A DNA stretch of 64,000 bases from Phenylobacterium sp. Root1290 (GCF_001425305.1 NZ_LMEE01000001.1:1502183-1566182), one strand, 5' to 3'. Positions 8,765 to 17,223 are shown, numbered from the stretch's first letter. A program made the numbers and translations. The notes: generated by a model from the letters alone, not told the origin.

Positions 8765-9344
8765 GAGCTTCCACAGCCGCCAGACCGACAAGGCCCGCAG
8801 GCAGCAGCCGGCGGGCTGTCTTGTCGTTGACGCCGCCCAGCGCATAGACGGGTCCGCCGACGGCTCGCACCAGCCGGGCCAGGCGCAGTGGGCCGAGCGG
8901 CTTGCCGGCCGATGGGCTGTTCGACGGAAAGATCGCCGAGACCACGATAGCGTCGGCGCCTGCGGCCAGGCCGCGGCGGGCGGCCATGGCGCTGTGCGCC
9001 GCGCTGGTGACGATCCACGTCCTGCGCTGCAGCCGCTGCGCGCGGCCGGCCATGCGTTCGGGCAGGTGGACGCCATGCGCCCCGACGCGGGCGGCGAGCG
9101 CGGCGTCCGCGCCGATCAGCAGCAGCAGACCCCGCGCCTTCGCGATCTTCAGCAGGCGCCGCGCCTGCGTTTCGGCGTCGGCCGCCCCAAACGCGCGATA
9201 GACGATCGCCGACCCCCTCGGCAGCTGTCGCGCAGCCGCCTCGATGTCGGGGGTGCGGGCCGGATCGGTGAAGAACATCAGCGGCGGCAGCGGGGGGTTT
9301 CGCCCGGCCGCGCGGCGACCTATGGCTTGGGCCGCCGTCGTCAC
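8754..9344 (-). CDS. ThiE/TenI-like thiamine phosphate synthase family protein
   Basis: TIM-barrel protein of the thiamine-phosphate-synthase/TenI superfamily (196 aa from GTG 9344; ATG 9278 would shorten it to 174 aa). Recognisable pieces are PPLMFFTDPART, VGAHGVHLPERM, WIVTSAAHSAMAARRGLAAGADAIVVSAIF and a C-terminal GGPVYALGGVN phosphate-binding loop. Compared with canonical ThiE, the metal-binding Asp regions are changed: LLIGADAAL stands where IIND is expected, and HLPERM where HLGQ-x-D is expected. The protein may therefore be TenI-like or something else rather than a working synthase. The start region is divergent from yggS with only 19 bases between. No other thiamine gene is nearby. 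Confidence 0.72.
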   Translation of the reverse strand: MTTAAQAIGRRAAGRNPPLPPLMFFTDPARTPDIEAAARQLPRGSAIVYRAFGAADAETQARRLLKIAKARGLLLLIGADAALAARVGAHGVHLPERMAGRAQRLQRRTWIVTSAAHSAMAARRGLAAGADAIVVSAIFPSNSPSAGKPLGPLRLARLVRAVGGPVYALGGVNDKTARRLLPAGLVGLAAVEALRT

Positions 9345-9363
9345 TGTCCAGAAGTTCGCCGAA

Positions 9364-10017
9364 ATGACCGTTCCTCCCGCCCTCACTGACGTCCTAGACC
9401 GGATCGCCCGCGCGGCGAAGGCGTCCGGCCGCGACAGCGCCGACGTGACCCTGGTGGCGGTGTCCAAGATGCAGCCCTGGGAGAAGGTCGCCCCGATCCT
9501 GGCCGCCGGCCAGCGCGTATTCGGCGAGAACCGGGTGCAGGAAGCGATGGAGCGGTGGTCGAACCGTCAGGCCGAGGTCGAGCTGCGCCTGATCGGCCCG
9601 CTGCAGTCGAACAAGGCCAAGGAGGCGGTGGCCTTCTTCGAGGTCATCGAGAGCCTCGATCGCGAGAAGCTCGCCCGCGCTCTGGCCGACGAGATCCAGC
9701 GGCAGGGACGCACGCCGCGCCTCTGCGTGCAGGTGAACACCGGCGAGGAAGAACAGAAGGCCGGGATCGCGCCGGGGCAGGCCGACGCCTTCATCGCCCA
9801 GTGCCGGACGGTCTATGGCCTGAAGATCGAAGGCCTGATGTGCATTCCGCCCGCCGCCGAGCCGCCCGGCCCGCACTTCGCCTTGCTGGCCAAGATCGCT
9901 GCCCGCAACGGCCTGGCGAAGCTCTCCATGGGCATGAGCGACGACTTCGAGACCGCCATCCGTTTCGGCGCGACCAGCGTGCGGGTCGGCTCGGCGCTGT
10001 TCGGAGCCCGCGCTTAA
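9364..10017 (+). CDS. yggS: YggS family pyridoxal-phosphate homeostasis protein
   Basis: PLP-binding protein of the YggS/PROSC family, which buffers free pyridoxal phosphate and influences amino- and keto-acid balance without a known catalytic reaction. The 217-aa chain starts at ATG 9364 (MTVPPALTDVLDRIARAA). It contains the PLP-lysine segment VTLVAVSKMQP (Lys near residue 36), FGENRVQEA, LRLIGPLQSNK, VQVNTGEEEQKAG and the C-terminal LSMGMSDDFETAIRFGATSVRVGSALFG signature. Its length and motif order are normal. It converges with the L,D-transpeptidase gene, overlapping by 4 bases. Confidence 0.93.
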   Translation: MTVPPALTDVLDRIARAAKASGRDSADVTLVAVSKMQPWEKVAPILAAGQRVFGENRVQEAMERWSNRQAEVELRLIGPLQSNKAKEAVAFFEVIESLDREKLARALADEIQRQGRTPRLCVQVNTGEEEQKAGIAPGQADAFIAQCRTVYGLKIEGLMCIPPAAEPPGPHFALLAKIAARNGLAKLSMGMSDDFETAIRFGATSVRVGSALFGARA

Positions 10018-10520
10018 GCCGCCTCGATCGCCACCGCGTCGCCCAGCTTGGCCAGCGACAGCAGCTCCAGCATGTCTTCCCGCGAAAGGGCCACGCATCC
10101 CTCGGTCGGCGAGAAGTCGGGCCGCGCCAGATGCATGAAGATCGCCGATCCCATGCCGGGAACCGGCGGATCGTCGTTGTGGGCCAGGACGCAGACCAGG
10201 TCGTAGACGTCGTCCTCGCGCCACATCTGCTCGGCGCTGGCCGGGTGCGGCAGCTTGACGGCGCGGTTATAGGCCGGGTCGGCGGGGGCGTCGCACCAGC
10301 CGTCGTCGCGCTCGAGCGCCTTGGTGGGCAGGCGCGTCTCGGGTCGCCCGCCCTTGTCCGGGCGGAACAGCACCCGGCGGATCGCCCAGGTTCCCAGCGG
10401 CGATTTGCCGTCGCCCTCGCGCTTGTCCGCGGCGGCGATCACCCCGGTCTTGCCGAGCGCGCAGCGGGTGATGCGGCCGTCCAGGCGGAAGCGTCCATCT
10501 GACATCGCCGTGAAGATCAT
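10014..10520 (-). CDS. L,D-transpeptidase (YkuD) family protein
   Basis: YkuD-fold protein (168 aa; ATG 10505, MSDGRFRLDG, is an alternative start). The catalytic block is recognisable: LAHNDDPPVPGMGSAIFMHLAR followed by TEGCVALSREDM, giving the His and the nucleophilic Cys in the H-x(n)-S/T-x-G-C order. Typical L,D-transpeptidases cross-link peptidoglycan in the periplasm. Here I see no signal peptide or membrane segment at the N-terminus (MIFTAMSDGRFRLDGRITRCALGKTG), so export is unclear. Convergent with yggS. The family is confident; function and location are open. Confidence 0.82.
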   Translation of the reverse strand: MIFTAMSDGRFRLDGRITRCALGKTGVIAAADKREGDGKSPLGTWAIRRVLFRPDKGGRPETRLPTKALERDDGWCDAPADPAYNRAVKLPHPASAEQMWREDDVYDLVCVLAHNDDPPVPGMGSAIFMHLARPDFSPTEGCVALSREDMLELLSLAKLGDAVAIEAA

Positions 10521-10578
10521 GACTTAAGGGAACTCCCGCGGTTGGCTCTTTAGGGCGATACGGTGCATGTTCGGCCTC

Positions 10579-11265
10579 ATGGCTCAACGCAAGACCCTGC
10601 TCGTCGTCGACGACAATGATGAACTCCGCGGCGCGATCGCCGAACAACTCCAACTTTCTGAGGATTTCTCAGCCATCGAAGCGGCGACCGCCGGCGAAGG
10701 CGTGAAGGCGGCGATCGAAAGCCGCCCCGACCTCATCCTGCTCGATGTCGATCTACCGGATATGAACGGCCGCGAGGCCTGTCGCCAGATGCGTGAGAAG
10801 GGCGTCGTCGCCCCGATCATCATGCTGACCGCGGCCGCGGCCGACGACGACCAGATCTCCGGCCTGGAAGCCGGCGCCAACGACTATGTGACCAAGCCCT
10901 TCAAGTTCCAGGTGCTGCTGGCCCGTATCCGCGCCCAGCTGCGCAGCCACGAACAGTCGGAAGGCGCGGTCTTCCACCTCGGCGCCTACGAGTTCCGCCC
11001 GTCGGCCAAGATGCTGATCGACGCCAACCAGAAGAAGATCCGTCTCACCGAGAAAGAGACCAACATCCTGAAGTACCTCTATCGCGCCGGCGAAAAGCCG
11101 GTCTCGCGCGAGGAGCTGCTGGCCGAGGTCTGGGGCTACAACGCCGGCGTCACCACCCACACCCTGGAAACCCACGTCTATCGCCTGCGCCAGAAGATCG
11201 AGCCCGATCCCGGCAACGCCCGGCTCTTGCTGACTGAGGCCGGCGGCTACCGGCTGGCCCCCTGA
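10579..11265 (+). CDS. cenR: CenR-like OmpR-family response regulator
   Basis: Two-domain response regulator (228 aa from ATG 10579, MAQRKTLLVVDDNDEL; ATG 10567 would add four residues). The receiver domain has the acidic pair DDN, the phosphoacceptor in LILLDVDLPD, a Thr in MLTAAA and the Lys in VTKPFKF. The C-terminal winged helix has RLTEKETNILKYLYRAGEKPVSREELLAEVWGYNAGVTTHTLETHVYRLRQKIEP. The latter is very like Caulobacter CenR, an essential regulator of envelope integrity partnered with CenK. No kinase gene is adjacent, as in Caulobacter. The symbol is based on recalled sequence likeness and on the neighbourhood. Confidence 0.82.
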   Translation: MAQRKTLLVVDDNDELRGAIAEQLQLSEDFSAIEAATAGEGVKAAIESRPDLILLDVDLPDMNGREACRQMREKGVVAPIIMLTAAAADDDQISGLEAGANDYVTKPFKFQVLLARIRAQLRSHEQSEGAVFHLGAYEFRPSAKMLIDANQKKIRLTEKETNILKYLYRAGEKPVSREELLAEVWGYNAGVTTHTLETHVYRLRQKIEPDPGNARLLLTEAGGYRLAP

Positions 11266-11281
11266 CGTTCGGGACGGGCCG

Positions 11282-11746
11282 ATGGCGAAGAAAAAGGGAT
11301 TGGCGCGCAGCTTCCCGCTGATGCTGGGCGCGGCGGTGGTGATCGGCGCGGTGGCCGTGGGCGTCACCGGCTACCAAAAGCGCGCCCAGGCGCTGGTTGC
11401 GGGCGCAGAGGCCGCCAAGCTGGCGCAGATCGACGGTCCGCCGTGTCAGACCCTCACGGGCGAGGAGTATGTCGCCCGCGGGTCGAAGGCGAACAAGACC
11501 TTCGTCTTCGACGAGATCCGCTTCGACCGCCGTTACGGCCATGTGGACTGCAACAGCGTGTCGACCGGCCAGGGGCTCGGCTATGTGCCGGTCTGCCAGT
11601 TCTCCGGCCCGTCGCTGCTGGTGGTGACGACCCCGAAGGGCAGCTTCTACTTCGCTCCGGGAGCGGGCAAGCCGACCACGGTCATCACCGAGGACGGCAC
11701 GCCGCGCTGCATCGTGGACGGCAACTTCCGTCCGGAACTGTCCTAG
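11282..11746 (+). CDS. Membrane-anchored protein with four cysteines, unknown function
   Basis: I do not recognise this family. The 154-aa product has a basic N-terminus (MAKKKGLARSF), one hydrophobic segment at about residues 12-31 that would act as an uncleaved anchor or signal, and a C-terminal domain with four cysteines (in PPCQ, VDCNS, PVCQF and PRCIV). The spacing would allow two disulfides in the periplasm. It begins 16 bases after cenR on the same strand, so it is probably co-transcribed with this envelope regulator. Its end overlaps xth by 4 bases. Coding is supported by codon pattern and by tight packing on both sides. Confidence 0.75.
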   Translation: MAKKKGLARSFPLMLGAAVVIGAVAVGVTGYQKRAQALVAGAEAAKLAQIDGPPCQTLTGEEYVARGSKANKTFVFDEIRFDRRYGHVDCNSVSTGQGLGYVPVCQFSGPSLLVVTTPKGSFYFAPGAGKPTTVITEDGTPRCIVDGNFRPELS

Positions 11747-12549
11747 ACCGCGAAGTCCGCGCTGACGGGGGCGTGGTCGCTGGGCCGCACCCACTCGCGC
11801 ACGTCGTCATGCACCCGCGAGGAGGCCTTGCCGGTGTGGAAGGCGGCGTCGCGCAGGCCGGGCGTCACCAGGATGTGGTCCAGTCGCAGGCCGCGATTGG
11901 ACTTGCGGAAGTCGGCGGCGCGGTAGCTCCACCACGAGAACAGCTTCTCCGGCTCCGGGATCGCCTCGCGCGGCAGGTCGATGAAGTCCAGGCTGGCCTT
12001 CAGCTTGGCGAAGGCCTCCAGCTCGACCGGCGTGTGGCTGACGATCTTCGACATCTGCTTGTGGCTCCAGACGTCGAACTCGCCGGGCGCGACGTTCAGG
12101 TCGCCGACGATGGCCAGAGGCGCCTTGGGGTCGCGGCGGCTCATGTCCGCGGTCAAATGCTCGAAGAAGTCCAGCTTGTGGTCGAACTTGGGGTTCAGCT
12201 CGCGGTCGGGAATGTCGCCGCCCGCCGGAATGTAGAAGTTCTGGACCTCGACGCCGGCGATCTTGCCGCCAACGCAGCGGGCATGACCCTCGCGGCAGGC
12301 GTTGAGCGGGGCGGCGTCCTCGATCGGGAAGCGCGAGGCGATGGCCACCCCGTGCCAGCCCTTCTGACCGGCGATCTTGATGTGCGGCAGGCCGACGGCC
12401 TCGAAGGCGGCGCGTGGGAACTCGCCCTCCTGGCACTTGATCTCCTGCATGCAGAGCACGTCGGGCGCCTGCTCGTCGACGAAGCGGGCCACTTGCTCGG
12501 CCCGCAGGCGCACGGAGTTGACGTTCCAGGTGGAGAGGCGAAGGCGCAT
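11743..12549 (-). CDS. xth: Exodeoxyribonuclease III (AP endonuclease) Xth
   Basis: Repairs abasic sites and trims 3' ends. The 268-aa protein has all the endonuclease/exonuclease/phosphatase motifs: LSTWNVNSVRLR, QEIKCQEGEFP (catalytic Glu), YIPAGG, GDLNVAPGEFDV (Asp/Asn), the RLDHILVTP segment and the terminal SDHAPVSADF His-Asp pair. The length and motif order match ExoIII. It lies downstream of lolA on the minus strand, but a strong terminator (12575-12611) separates them, so it probably has its own promoter. Confidence 0.95.
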   Translation of the reverse strand: MRLRLSTWNVNSVRLRAEQVARFVDEQAPDVLCMQEIKCQEGEFPRAAFEAVGLPHIKIAGQKGWHGVAIASRFPIEDAAPLNACREGHARCVGGKIAGVEVQNFYIPAGGDIPDRELNPKFDHKLDFFEHLTADMSRRDPKAPLAIVGDLNVAPGEFDVWSHKQMSKIVSHTPVELEAFAKLKASLDFIDLPREAIPEPEKLFSWWSYRAADFRKSNRGLRLDHILVTPGLRDAAFHTGKASSRVHDDVREWVRPSDHAPVSADFAV

Positions 12550-12574
12550 GGCGGCTGTTTAAGGGGCTTCGGGC

Positions 12575-12611
12575 AAAAAGAAACGCCCGGGCACTGGAGA
12601 AGCCCGGGCGT
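12575..12611 (-). terminator. Rho-independent terminator between lolA and xth
   Basis: The perfect 10-bp stem ACGCCCGGGC (12583-12592) and GCCCGGGCGT (12602-12611) has a 9-base loop. On the minus strand it is followed directly by TTTCTTTTT. It ends transcripts coming from lolA or from a possible short transcript that starts around 12690. Confidence 0.85.
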
Positions 12612-12762
12612 AAAGTGTGTCTCTCATGCCGCCGCCGGGAGGGGATAGGGTCCGGCACGGAAAGGGCTCGCGATCGCGCGATCCCAATAGTGTCATTAAT
12701 GCCACTAACCGCAATAATAAGTCAAACGAAAATCACGCGACATATTGCCTGTTGCGAATGTG

Positions 12763-13407
12763 TCACATTTTGGAGCGACCCACGTTCTTCGGCCGGGGGT
12801 CTTTCAGCACGAACAACGAGGGGGCCAGGCCGCTGGTCCTGGTCAGGCCGGTCAGCCGGATGCGGGTCGACGAACCCTGCGCGTCGGTCACTGTCCAGCC
12901 GATCAGCGCCAGGGGGTTGTTCGAGAAGGTCAGGGTGATCTGCCCCTCCGCCTGTTTCTTGCCGTCGCGCGCGGTGATCGAGAAGCCATCGGCCATACGC
13001 GCCACGCGGGTGACGTTGATCCCGCGGTCCAGGCGGATCTGCCGGGCCAGGAAGATCGACAGCGGCGTGGCCATCAGCGGGTAGGCGTCGAAGGTCTTCA
13101 GCCGCGAGTCCGCGATCGAGACGTTGCCGCCATCGGACACCACCAGCAGGCCGGAGGGCTTGTCGTACTCGAAACGCGCCTTGCCGGGACGCTTCAGATA
13201 GAGCGACCCTTGCGTCGTCGCGCCGCGCGCGTCGGTCTGCACGAACCGGCCCTTGGCCTCGGTCAGGCCTTCGAGATAGGCCGCGGCGCGATCCACCAGC
13301 GCCTTGTCCGCGGCCGACAGCGGCGCGGCGGGCGCGCGCTGGGCGAAGGCGGGAAGGGGCAGGGCGGCCAGGCCCAGCGCCAGGGCGCGTCGGGTCAGTC
13401 GGGTCAT
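12763..13407 (-). CDS. lolA: Outer-membrane lipoprotein carrier protein LolA
   Basis: Periplasmic chaperone that carries lipoproteins from LolCDE to the outer membrane. The start is ATG 13407 (214 aa, MTRLTRRALALG), giving a clean signal peptide ending near AFA/Q. The mature protein has the LolA features: LTEAKGRFVQTDARG, QGSLYLKRPGKARFEYDKPSGLLVVSDG and a downstream DAYPLMATPLSIFLA segment. The open frame runs upstream to 13461, but the extra residues lack signal character. In Caulobacter relatives lolA usually follows ftsK; here three unrelated genes separate them. Confidence 0.9.
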   Translation of the reverse strand: MTRLTRRALALGLAALPLPAFAQRAPAAPLSAADKALVDRAAAYLEGLTEAKGRFVQTDARGATTQGSLYLKRPGKARFEYDKPSGLLVVSDGGNVSIADSRLKTFDAYPLMATPLSIFLARQIRLDRGINVTRVARMADGFSITARDGKKQAEGQITLTFSNNPLALIGWTVTDAQGSSTRIRLTGLTRTSGLAPSLFVLKDPRPKNVGRSKM

Positions 13408-13489
13408 GCGGACGAGAACTCCAGTTTCCGTGGCCAGCCTATACGGCGCCGTGGGCCTCAATAGGGCGCAACAACGGCGAAGCTGTCGC

Positions 13490-13864
13490 TTAGTTGCGTG
13501 GCGCCCGGCGCCAGCCGAGCACGCAGAGCCCCAGCATGATCACGTTGCCGACCGCGTCCAGCAGCCCGACCACCGTCAGCACCGGCGTTACGACGAAGAA
13601 CCAGTAGTTGAAGACGAAGAACGGCAGCAGCGCCACGCCATAGGCCAGGAACGTGATCTTCGTGAACCGCGAGAAGGCGGCGAACAGCCCGGCCAGCATC
13701 GCCTGCGCGCCGAAGCAGCCGATCGCGAACAGGGCGATGAAATCGTCGGACCGGTACTGCGGCGTGATGGTCAAGGCCATGACGCTGGAGGGAGAGACCA
13801 GGCACCAGCCGCCCAGGACGAAGAATACGGCGGCAAGCGCCCACTGGATCTGTCTGGAACTCAT
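13490..13864 (-). CDS. Small four-helix membrane protein, unknown function
   Basis: Integral membrane protein (124 aa from ATG 13864, MSSRQIQWALAAVFFVLGG) with about four hydrophobic segments (residues roughly 6-28, 40-60, 67-88 and 92-115) and a basic tail WRRAPRN. It resembles small uncharacterised DoxX/DUF-type membrane proteins, but I cannot place it in a family. The frame is open upstream to 14002, though that part is Arg/Cys-rich and unlikely to be translated. It is divergent from pckG across a 221-base region containing a 9-bp inverted repeat. Confidence 0.7.
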   Translation of the reverse strand: MSSRQIQWALAAVFFVLGGWCLVSPSSVMALTITPQYRSDDFIALFAIGCFGAQAMLAGLFAAFSRFTKITFLAYGVALLPFFVFNYWFFVVTPVLTVVGLLDAVGNVIMLGLCVLGWRRAPRN

Positions 13865-13926
13865 CCTGGTTCTCCTGGCGATGGCTCGACCTGGGCCACG
13901 ACATCGTGAGCAAAAACTTACCCCCG

Positions 13927-13956
13927 ATCGCCCGATTTGACCCCCCGTCGGGCGAT
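13927..13956. promoter_or_regulatory. Inverted repeat in the pckG upstream region
   Basis: ATCGCCCGA (13927-13935) and TCGGGCGAT (13948-13956) form perfect 9-bp arms separated by 12 bases. It lies between the divergent membrane-protein gene and pckG, a place for an operator or a small stem-loop. No T-run follows. Confidence 0.4.
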
Positions 13957-14085
13957 TCCGCATTGCAGCAAGCTTGTGTGCGTCAAAAATCGTACATATC
14001 ACCGGGCCGTCGGCTGTCTGAGGGGCCCCGTTAGAGGGTCTCCGCGGCCGGCATGACGCGTGGGTAACATAAGGGGCGCAGCCTG

Positions 14086-15921
14086 ATGGGCTTGGCCATT
14101 CCGGGTCTCGACGAGGCCCCGACCAAACATGCTGGACTCTTGGCTTGGGTACGTGAAGTCGCCGAACTCACGCAGCCGGAGCGGGTTTACTGGTGCGACG
14201 GCTCCGACGAGGAGTGGAACGCGCTGACCGCCGAGCTGGTGAAGTCAGGCACGCTCAAGCCGCTGAACCCGCAGAAGCGGCCCAACAGCTTCTACGCCGC
14301 CTCCGATCCCCGCGACGTCGCCCGGGTCGAGAGCCGGACCTTCATCTGCTCCAAGGACCCGGCCGACGCCGGTCCGACCAATAACTGGCTCGATCCGGAC
14401 GAGATGCGGGCCGACCTCAAGGACCTCTTCAAGGGCTGCATGCGCGGGCGCACCATGTACGTGGTCCCGTTCTGCATGGGTCCGCTGGGCTCGAAGATCT
14501 CCGCCCTTGGCGTCGAGATCACCGACAGCGCCTATGTCGCCATTTCGATGCGGGTGATGACCCGCATGGGCAAGGGCGCGCTCGACATGCTCGGCGAGGA
14601 CGGCTTCTTCGTCCCGGCCCTGCACACGCTCGGCGCCCCGCTCGAGGCCGGCCAGGCCGACGTGCCGTGGCCCTGCAACGAGACCAAGTACATCGTCCAC
14701 TTCCCCGAGAGCCGCGAGATCTGGTCCTACGGCTCCGGCTACGGCGGCAACGCCCTGCTCGGCAAGAAGTGCTACGCCCTGCGCATCGCCTCGGTCATGG
14801 CCCGCGACGCCGGCTGGCTGGCCGAGCACATGCTGATCCTCAAGCTGACCTCGCCGCAGGGCGCCGTCCGCTACGTGGCCGCCGCCTTCCCCAGCGCCTG
14901 CGGCAAGACCAACATGGCTATGCTGCAGCCGACCATCCCCGGCTGGAAGGCCGAGACCGTCGGCGACGACATCTGCTGGATGCGCTTCGGCGACGACGGC
15001 CGGCTTTATGCGATCAATCCGGAGGCCGGCTTCTTCGGCGTGGCGCCGGGCACCGGCAATGCGACCAACAAGAACGCGGTCGACGCCCTGCACGCCAACA
15101 CCGTCTTCACCAACGTCGCGCTGACCGCCGATGGCGATGTCTGGTGGGAAGGCCTCACCGACACACCGCCGGAGGGCCTGACCGACTGGAAGGGCCGCGC
15201 CTGGTCGCCCGAGCTCGGCGAGCCGGCGGCGCACCCGAATGCGCGCTTCGCGGTTCCGGCCGACCAGTGCCCGGTGATCGCCGACGAATGGGACGACCCG
15301 GCCGGCGTGCCGATCTCGGCCATCCTGTTCGGCGGCCGCCGCGCCAGCGCCGTGCCGCTGGTGACCGAGGCGTTCGACTGGGAGCACGGCGTGTTCCTGG
15401 CCTCCAACGTCGCCTCCGAAGGCACCGCCGCCGCCGAGAACAAGGTCGGCGAGCTGCGCCGCGACCCGTTCGCGATGCTGCCCTTCTGCGGCTACAACAT
15501 GGGCGACTACTTCGGCCACTGGCTGAAGGTCGGCGCCGGCGCCGATCCGGCCAAGCTGCCGGGCATCTATTTCGTGAACTGGTTCCGCAAGGGCCCGGAC
15601 GGCAAGTTCCTGTGGCCGGGCTACGGCGAGAACGCCCGTGTCCTGAAGTGGATCTTCGGCCGTCTCGAAGGGACCGCCGAGGCGGTGGACACCCCGATCG
15701 GCCGCGTGCCGACCAAGGAGTCCCTGGATCTCGACGGCGTCGCCATCGACGCTGCGGCTCTCGAAACCCTGCTTTCGGTTGATCCGGAAGTCTGGGCCGA
15801 GGAAGCCGCCCTGATCCCCGCGTTCTACGAGAAATTCGGCGACCGGCTGCCGGCGCAGCTCTGGGACCAGCATGCGGCCCTCAGCCGCCGCCTGGGCGTC
15901 CAGGCTCAGGCCGCCGAGTAG
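14086..15921 (+). CDS. pckG: Phosphoenolpyruvate carboxykinase (GTP)
   Basis: Converts oxaloacetate and GTP to PEP, CO2 and GDP, the first committed step of gluconeogenesis. The 611-aa length and motifs are those of the GTP-dependent family: the substrate loop with MGPLGS, the kinase-1a P-loop [12 protein letters not shown] (about residues 267-278), the segment [29 protein letters not shown], the [15 protein letters not shown] region and [15 protein letters not shown]. The ATP-dependent type differs completely. It starts at ATG 14086 behind AAGGGGCG and is followed by a strong terminator, so it is monocistronic. It is one of three genes that separate lolA from ftsK here. Confidence 0.97.
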   Translation: MGLAIPGLDEAPTKHAGLLAWVREVAELTQPERVYWCDGSDEEWNALTAELVKSGTLKPLNPQKRPNSFYAASDPRDVARVESRTFICSKDPADAGPTNNWLDPDEMRADLKDLFKGCMRGRTMYVVPFCMGPLGSKISALGVEITDSAYVAISMRVMTRMGKGALDMLGEDGFFVPALHTLGAPLEAGQADVPWPCNETKYIVHFPESREIWSYGSGYGGNALLGKKCYALRIASVMARDAGWLAEHMLILKLTSPQGAVRYVAAAFPSACGKTNMAMLQPTIPGWKAETVGDDICWMRFGDDGRLYAINPEAGFFGVAPGTGNATNKNAVDALHANTVFTNVALTADGDVWWEGLTDTPPEGLTDWKGRAWSPELGEPAAHPNARFAVPADQCPVIADEWDDPAGVPISAILFGGRRASAVPLVTEAFDWEHGVFLASNVASEGTAAAENKVGELRRDPFAMLPFCGYNMGDYFGHWLKVGAGADPAKLPGIYFVNWFRKGPDGKFLWPGYGENARVLKWIFGRLEGTAEAVDTPIGRVPTKESLDLDGVAIDAAALETLLSVDPEVWAEEAALIPAFYEKFGDRLPAQLWDQHAALSRRLGVQAQAAE

Positions 15922-15958
15922 CATCGGATATCGCCTCCTCTCGGGGAGGCTCGGAAGA

Positions 15959-15993
15959 AGCCGGAGCGGTTCGACCGCTCCGGCTTTTTCTTT
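15959..15993 (+). terminator. Rho-independent terminator after pckG
   Basis: The 12-bp stem AGCCGGAGCGGT (15959-15970) and ACCGCTCCGGCT (15974-15985) has a TCG loop and is followed by TTTTCTTT on the plus strand. Confidence 0.92.
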
Positions 15994-16061
15994 GGCCGCT
16001 GCCTGACGCTACGACAGGCTTGCGCTGCAAGCTGCGCCATCCACCTGATCAGGGAAACAGG

Positions 16062-17216
16062 ATGGAGCGCGCCATGACCCTCAGCCTCGACGCCAGCCTC
16101 GACGACGTGATCGACCGCGCCCTCGCCGACCAGCGCATCGTCGGCGCGGTGGTGCTCGTCGCCCGTGGCGGTAAGCTCGCCTATGCCCGCGCCGCCGGCC
16201 TGGCCGACCGCGAGCGGGACCGGCCGATGGACCTCGACACGGTTTTCCGCCTGGCCTCGGTGACCAAACCGGTCGTCGCCGTCGCGGCCCTGGCCATGGC
16301 CGAGCGCGGCGAGCTGCCGCTCGACGCGCCGGTCAGCCGTTGGCTGCCGGACTTCCGGCCCAAGGCGCCTGGCGGGGCGGACGCCGATATCACCACCGGT
16401 CAGCTGCTCACCCACACCAGCGGGCTCAGCTATGGCTTCCTGCAGCCGGAGGGCGGCCCCTATCTCCAGGCCGGGGTGTCTGACGGCCTGGACCTGCCGG
16501 ACCGTTCGATGGCCGACAACCTCGCGCGCCTGGCGGCGCTGGAGCTGTTCTTCCCGCCGGGCGCGGCCTGGAACTATTCGGTCAGCCTCGACGTGCTCGG
16601 CGCGGCGATGGAGCAGGCGGCGGGCAAGCCTTTGCCGCAACTGATCGACGAACTGGTGCTGTCGCCGCTCGGCATGGCCTCCAGCGGCTTCTATGTCGAG
16701 GACGCCGGCCTGCTGGCGACGCCCTATATCGACGGCCAGCCGCCGCGCCCGATGCAGGAACCGGACGTCTCTCCGTTCTTCGAGCTCTCGGGCATCCGCT
16801 ATTCGCCGGCTCGCGCGACACGGCCGGCCTCGTTCCCCTCGGGCGGCGCCGGCATGGTCGGCACGGCGGCCGACGTCCTGAAGCTGTTGGAGGCGGTACG
16901 GACCGGCGGGGCCGGGGTGCTGTCGCCGGCCTCGGCGTCGGCGATGCTGAGCAACCAGATCGGCGACCTGGTCGTCACCACGCACGGGCCTGGCTGGGGC
17001 TTCGGCTACGCCGGCGCGGTGCTGGAGGATCCGGCTGCAGCAGGTTCGCCGCTGCGCCAGGGCACGGTGATCTGGGGCGGCGTCTACGGCCACTCCTGGC
17101 AGATCGTCCCTGACCGCGAGACGACGATCGTGGCGCTCACCAACACCGCCATCGAGGGCATGAGCGGCGTGTTCCCGAGCGAACTCGGCGCCGCGGTGGC
17201 CCAGGCCGTCGGATAG
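16062..17216 (+). CDS. Serine hydrolase of the beta-lactamase/esterase (class C-like) family
   Basis: The penicillin-binding-protein-like fold is shown by the S-x-x-K motif SVTK (Ser66, Lys69 from ATG 16062), the Tyr motif in WNYSVSLDVLG (near residue 171), LTHTSGLSYG and a C-terminal HGPGWGFGYAG. Such proteins are esterases, D-amino peptidases or weak beta-lactamases; the substrate cannot be read from sequence. I see no signal peptide (MERAMTLSLDASLDDVIDRAL), which favours a cytoplasmic esterase. ATG 16074 is an alternative start preceded by GGAG. The 384-aa length is usual for the group. It is isolated by terminator-like hairpins on both sides. Confidence 0.85.
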   Translation: MERAMTLSLDASLDDVIDRALADQRIVGAVVLVARGGKLAYARAAGLADRERDRPMDLDTVFRLASVTKPVVAVAALAMAERGELPLDAPVSRWLPDFRPKAPGGADADITTGQLLTHTSGLSYGFLQPEGGPYLQAGVSDGLDLPDRSMADNLARLAALELFFPPGAAWNYSVSLDVLGAAMEQAAGKPLPQLIDELVLSPLGMASSGFYVEDAGLLATPYIDGQPPRPMQEPDVSPFFELSGIRYSPARATRPASFPSGGAGMVGTAADVLKLLEAVRTGGAGVLSPASASAMLSNQIGDLVVTTHGPGWGFGYAGAVLEDPAAAGSPLRQGTVIWGGVYGHSWQIVPDRETTIVALTNTAIEGMSGVFPSELGAAVAQAVG

Positions 17217-17223
17217 CGGAGCT

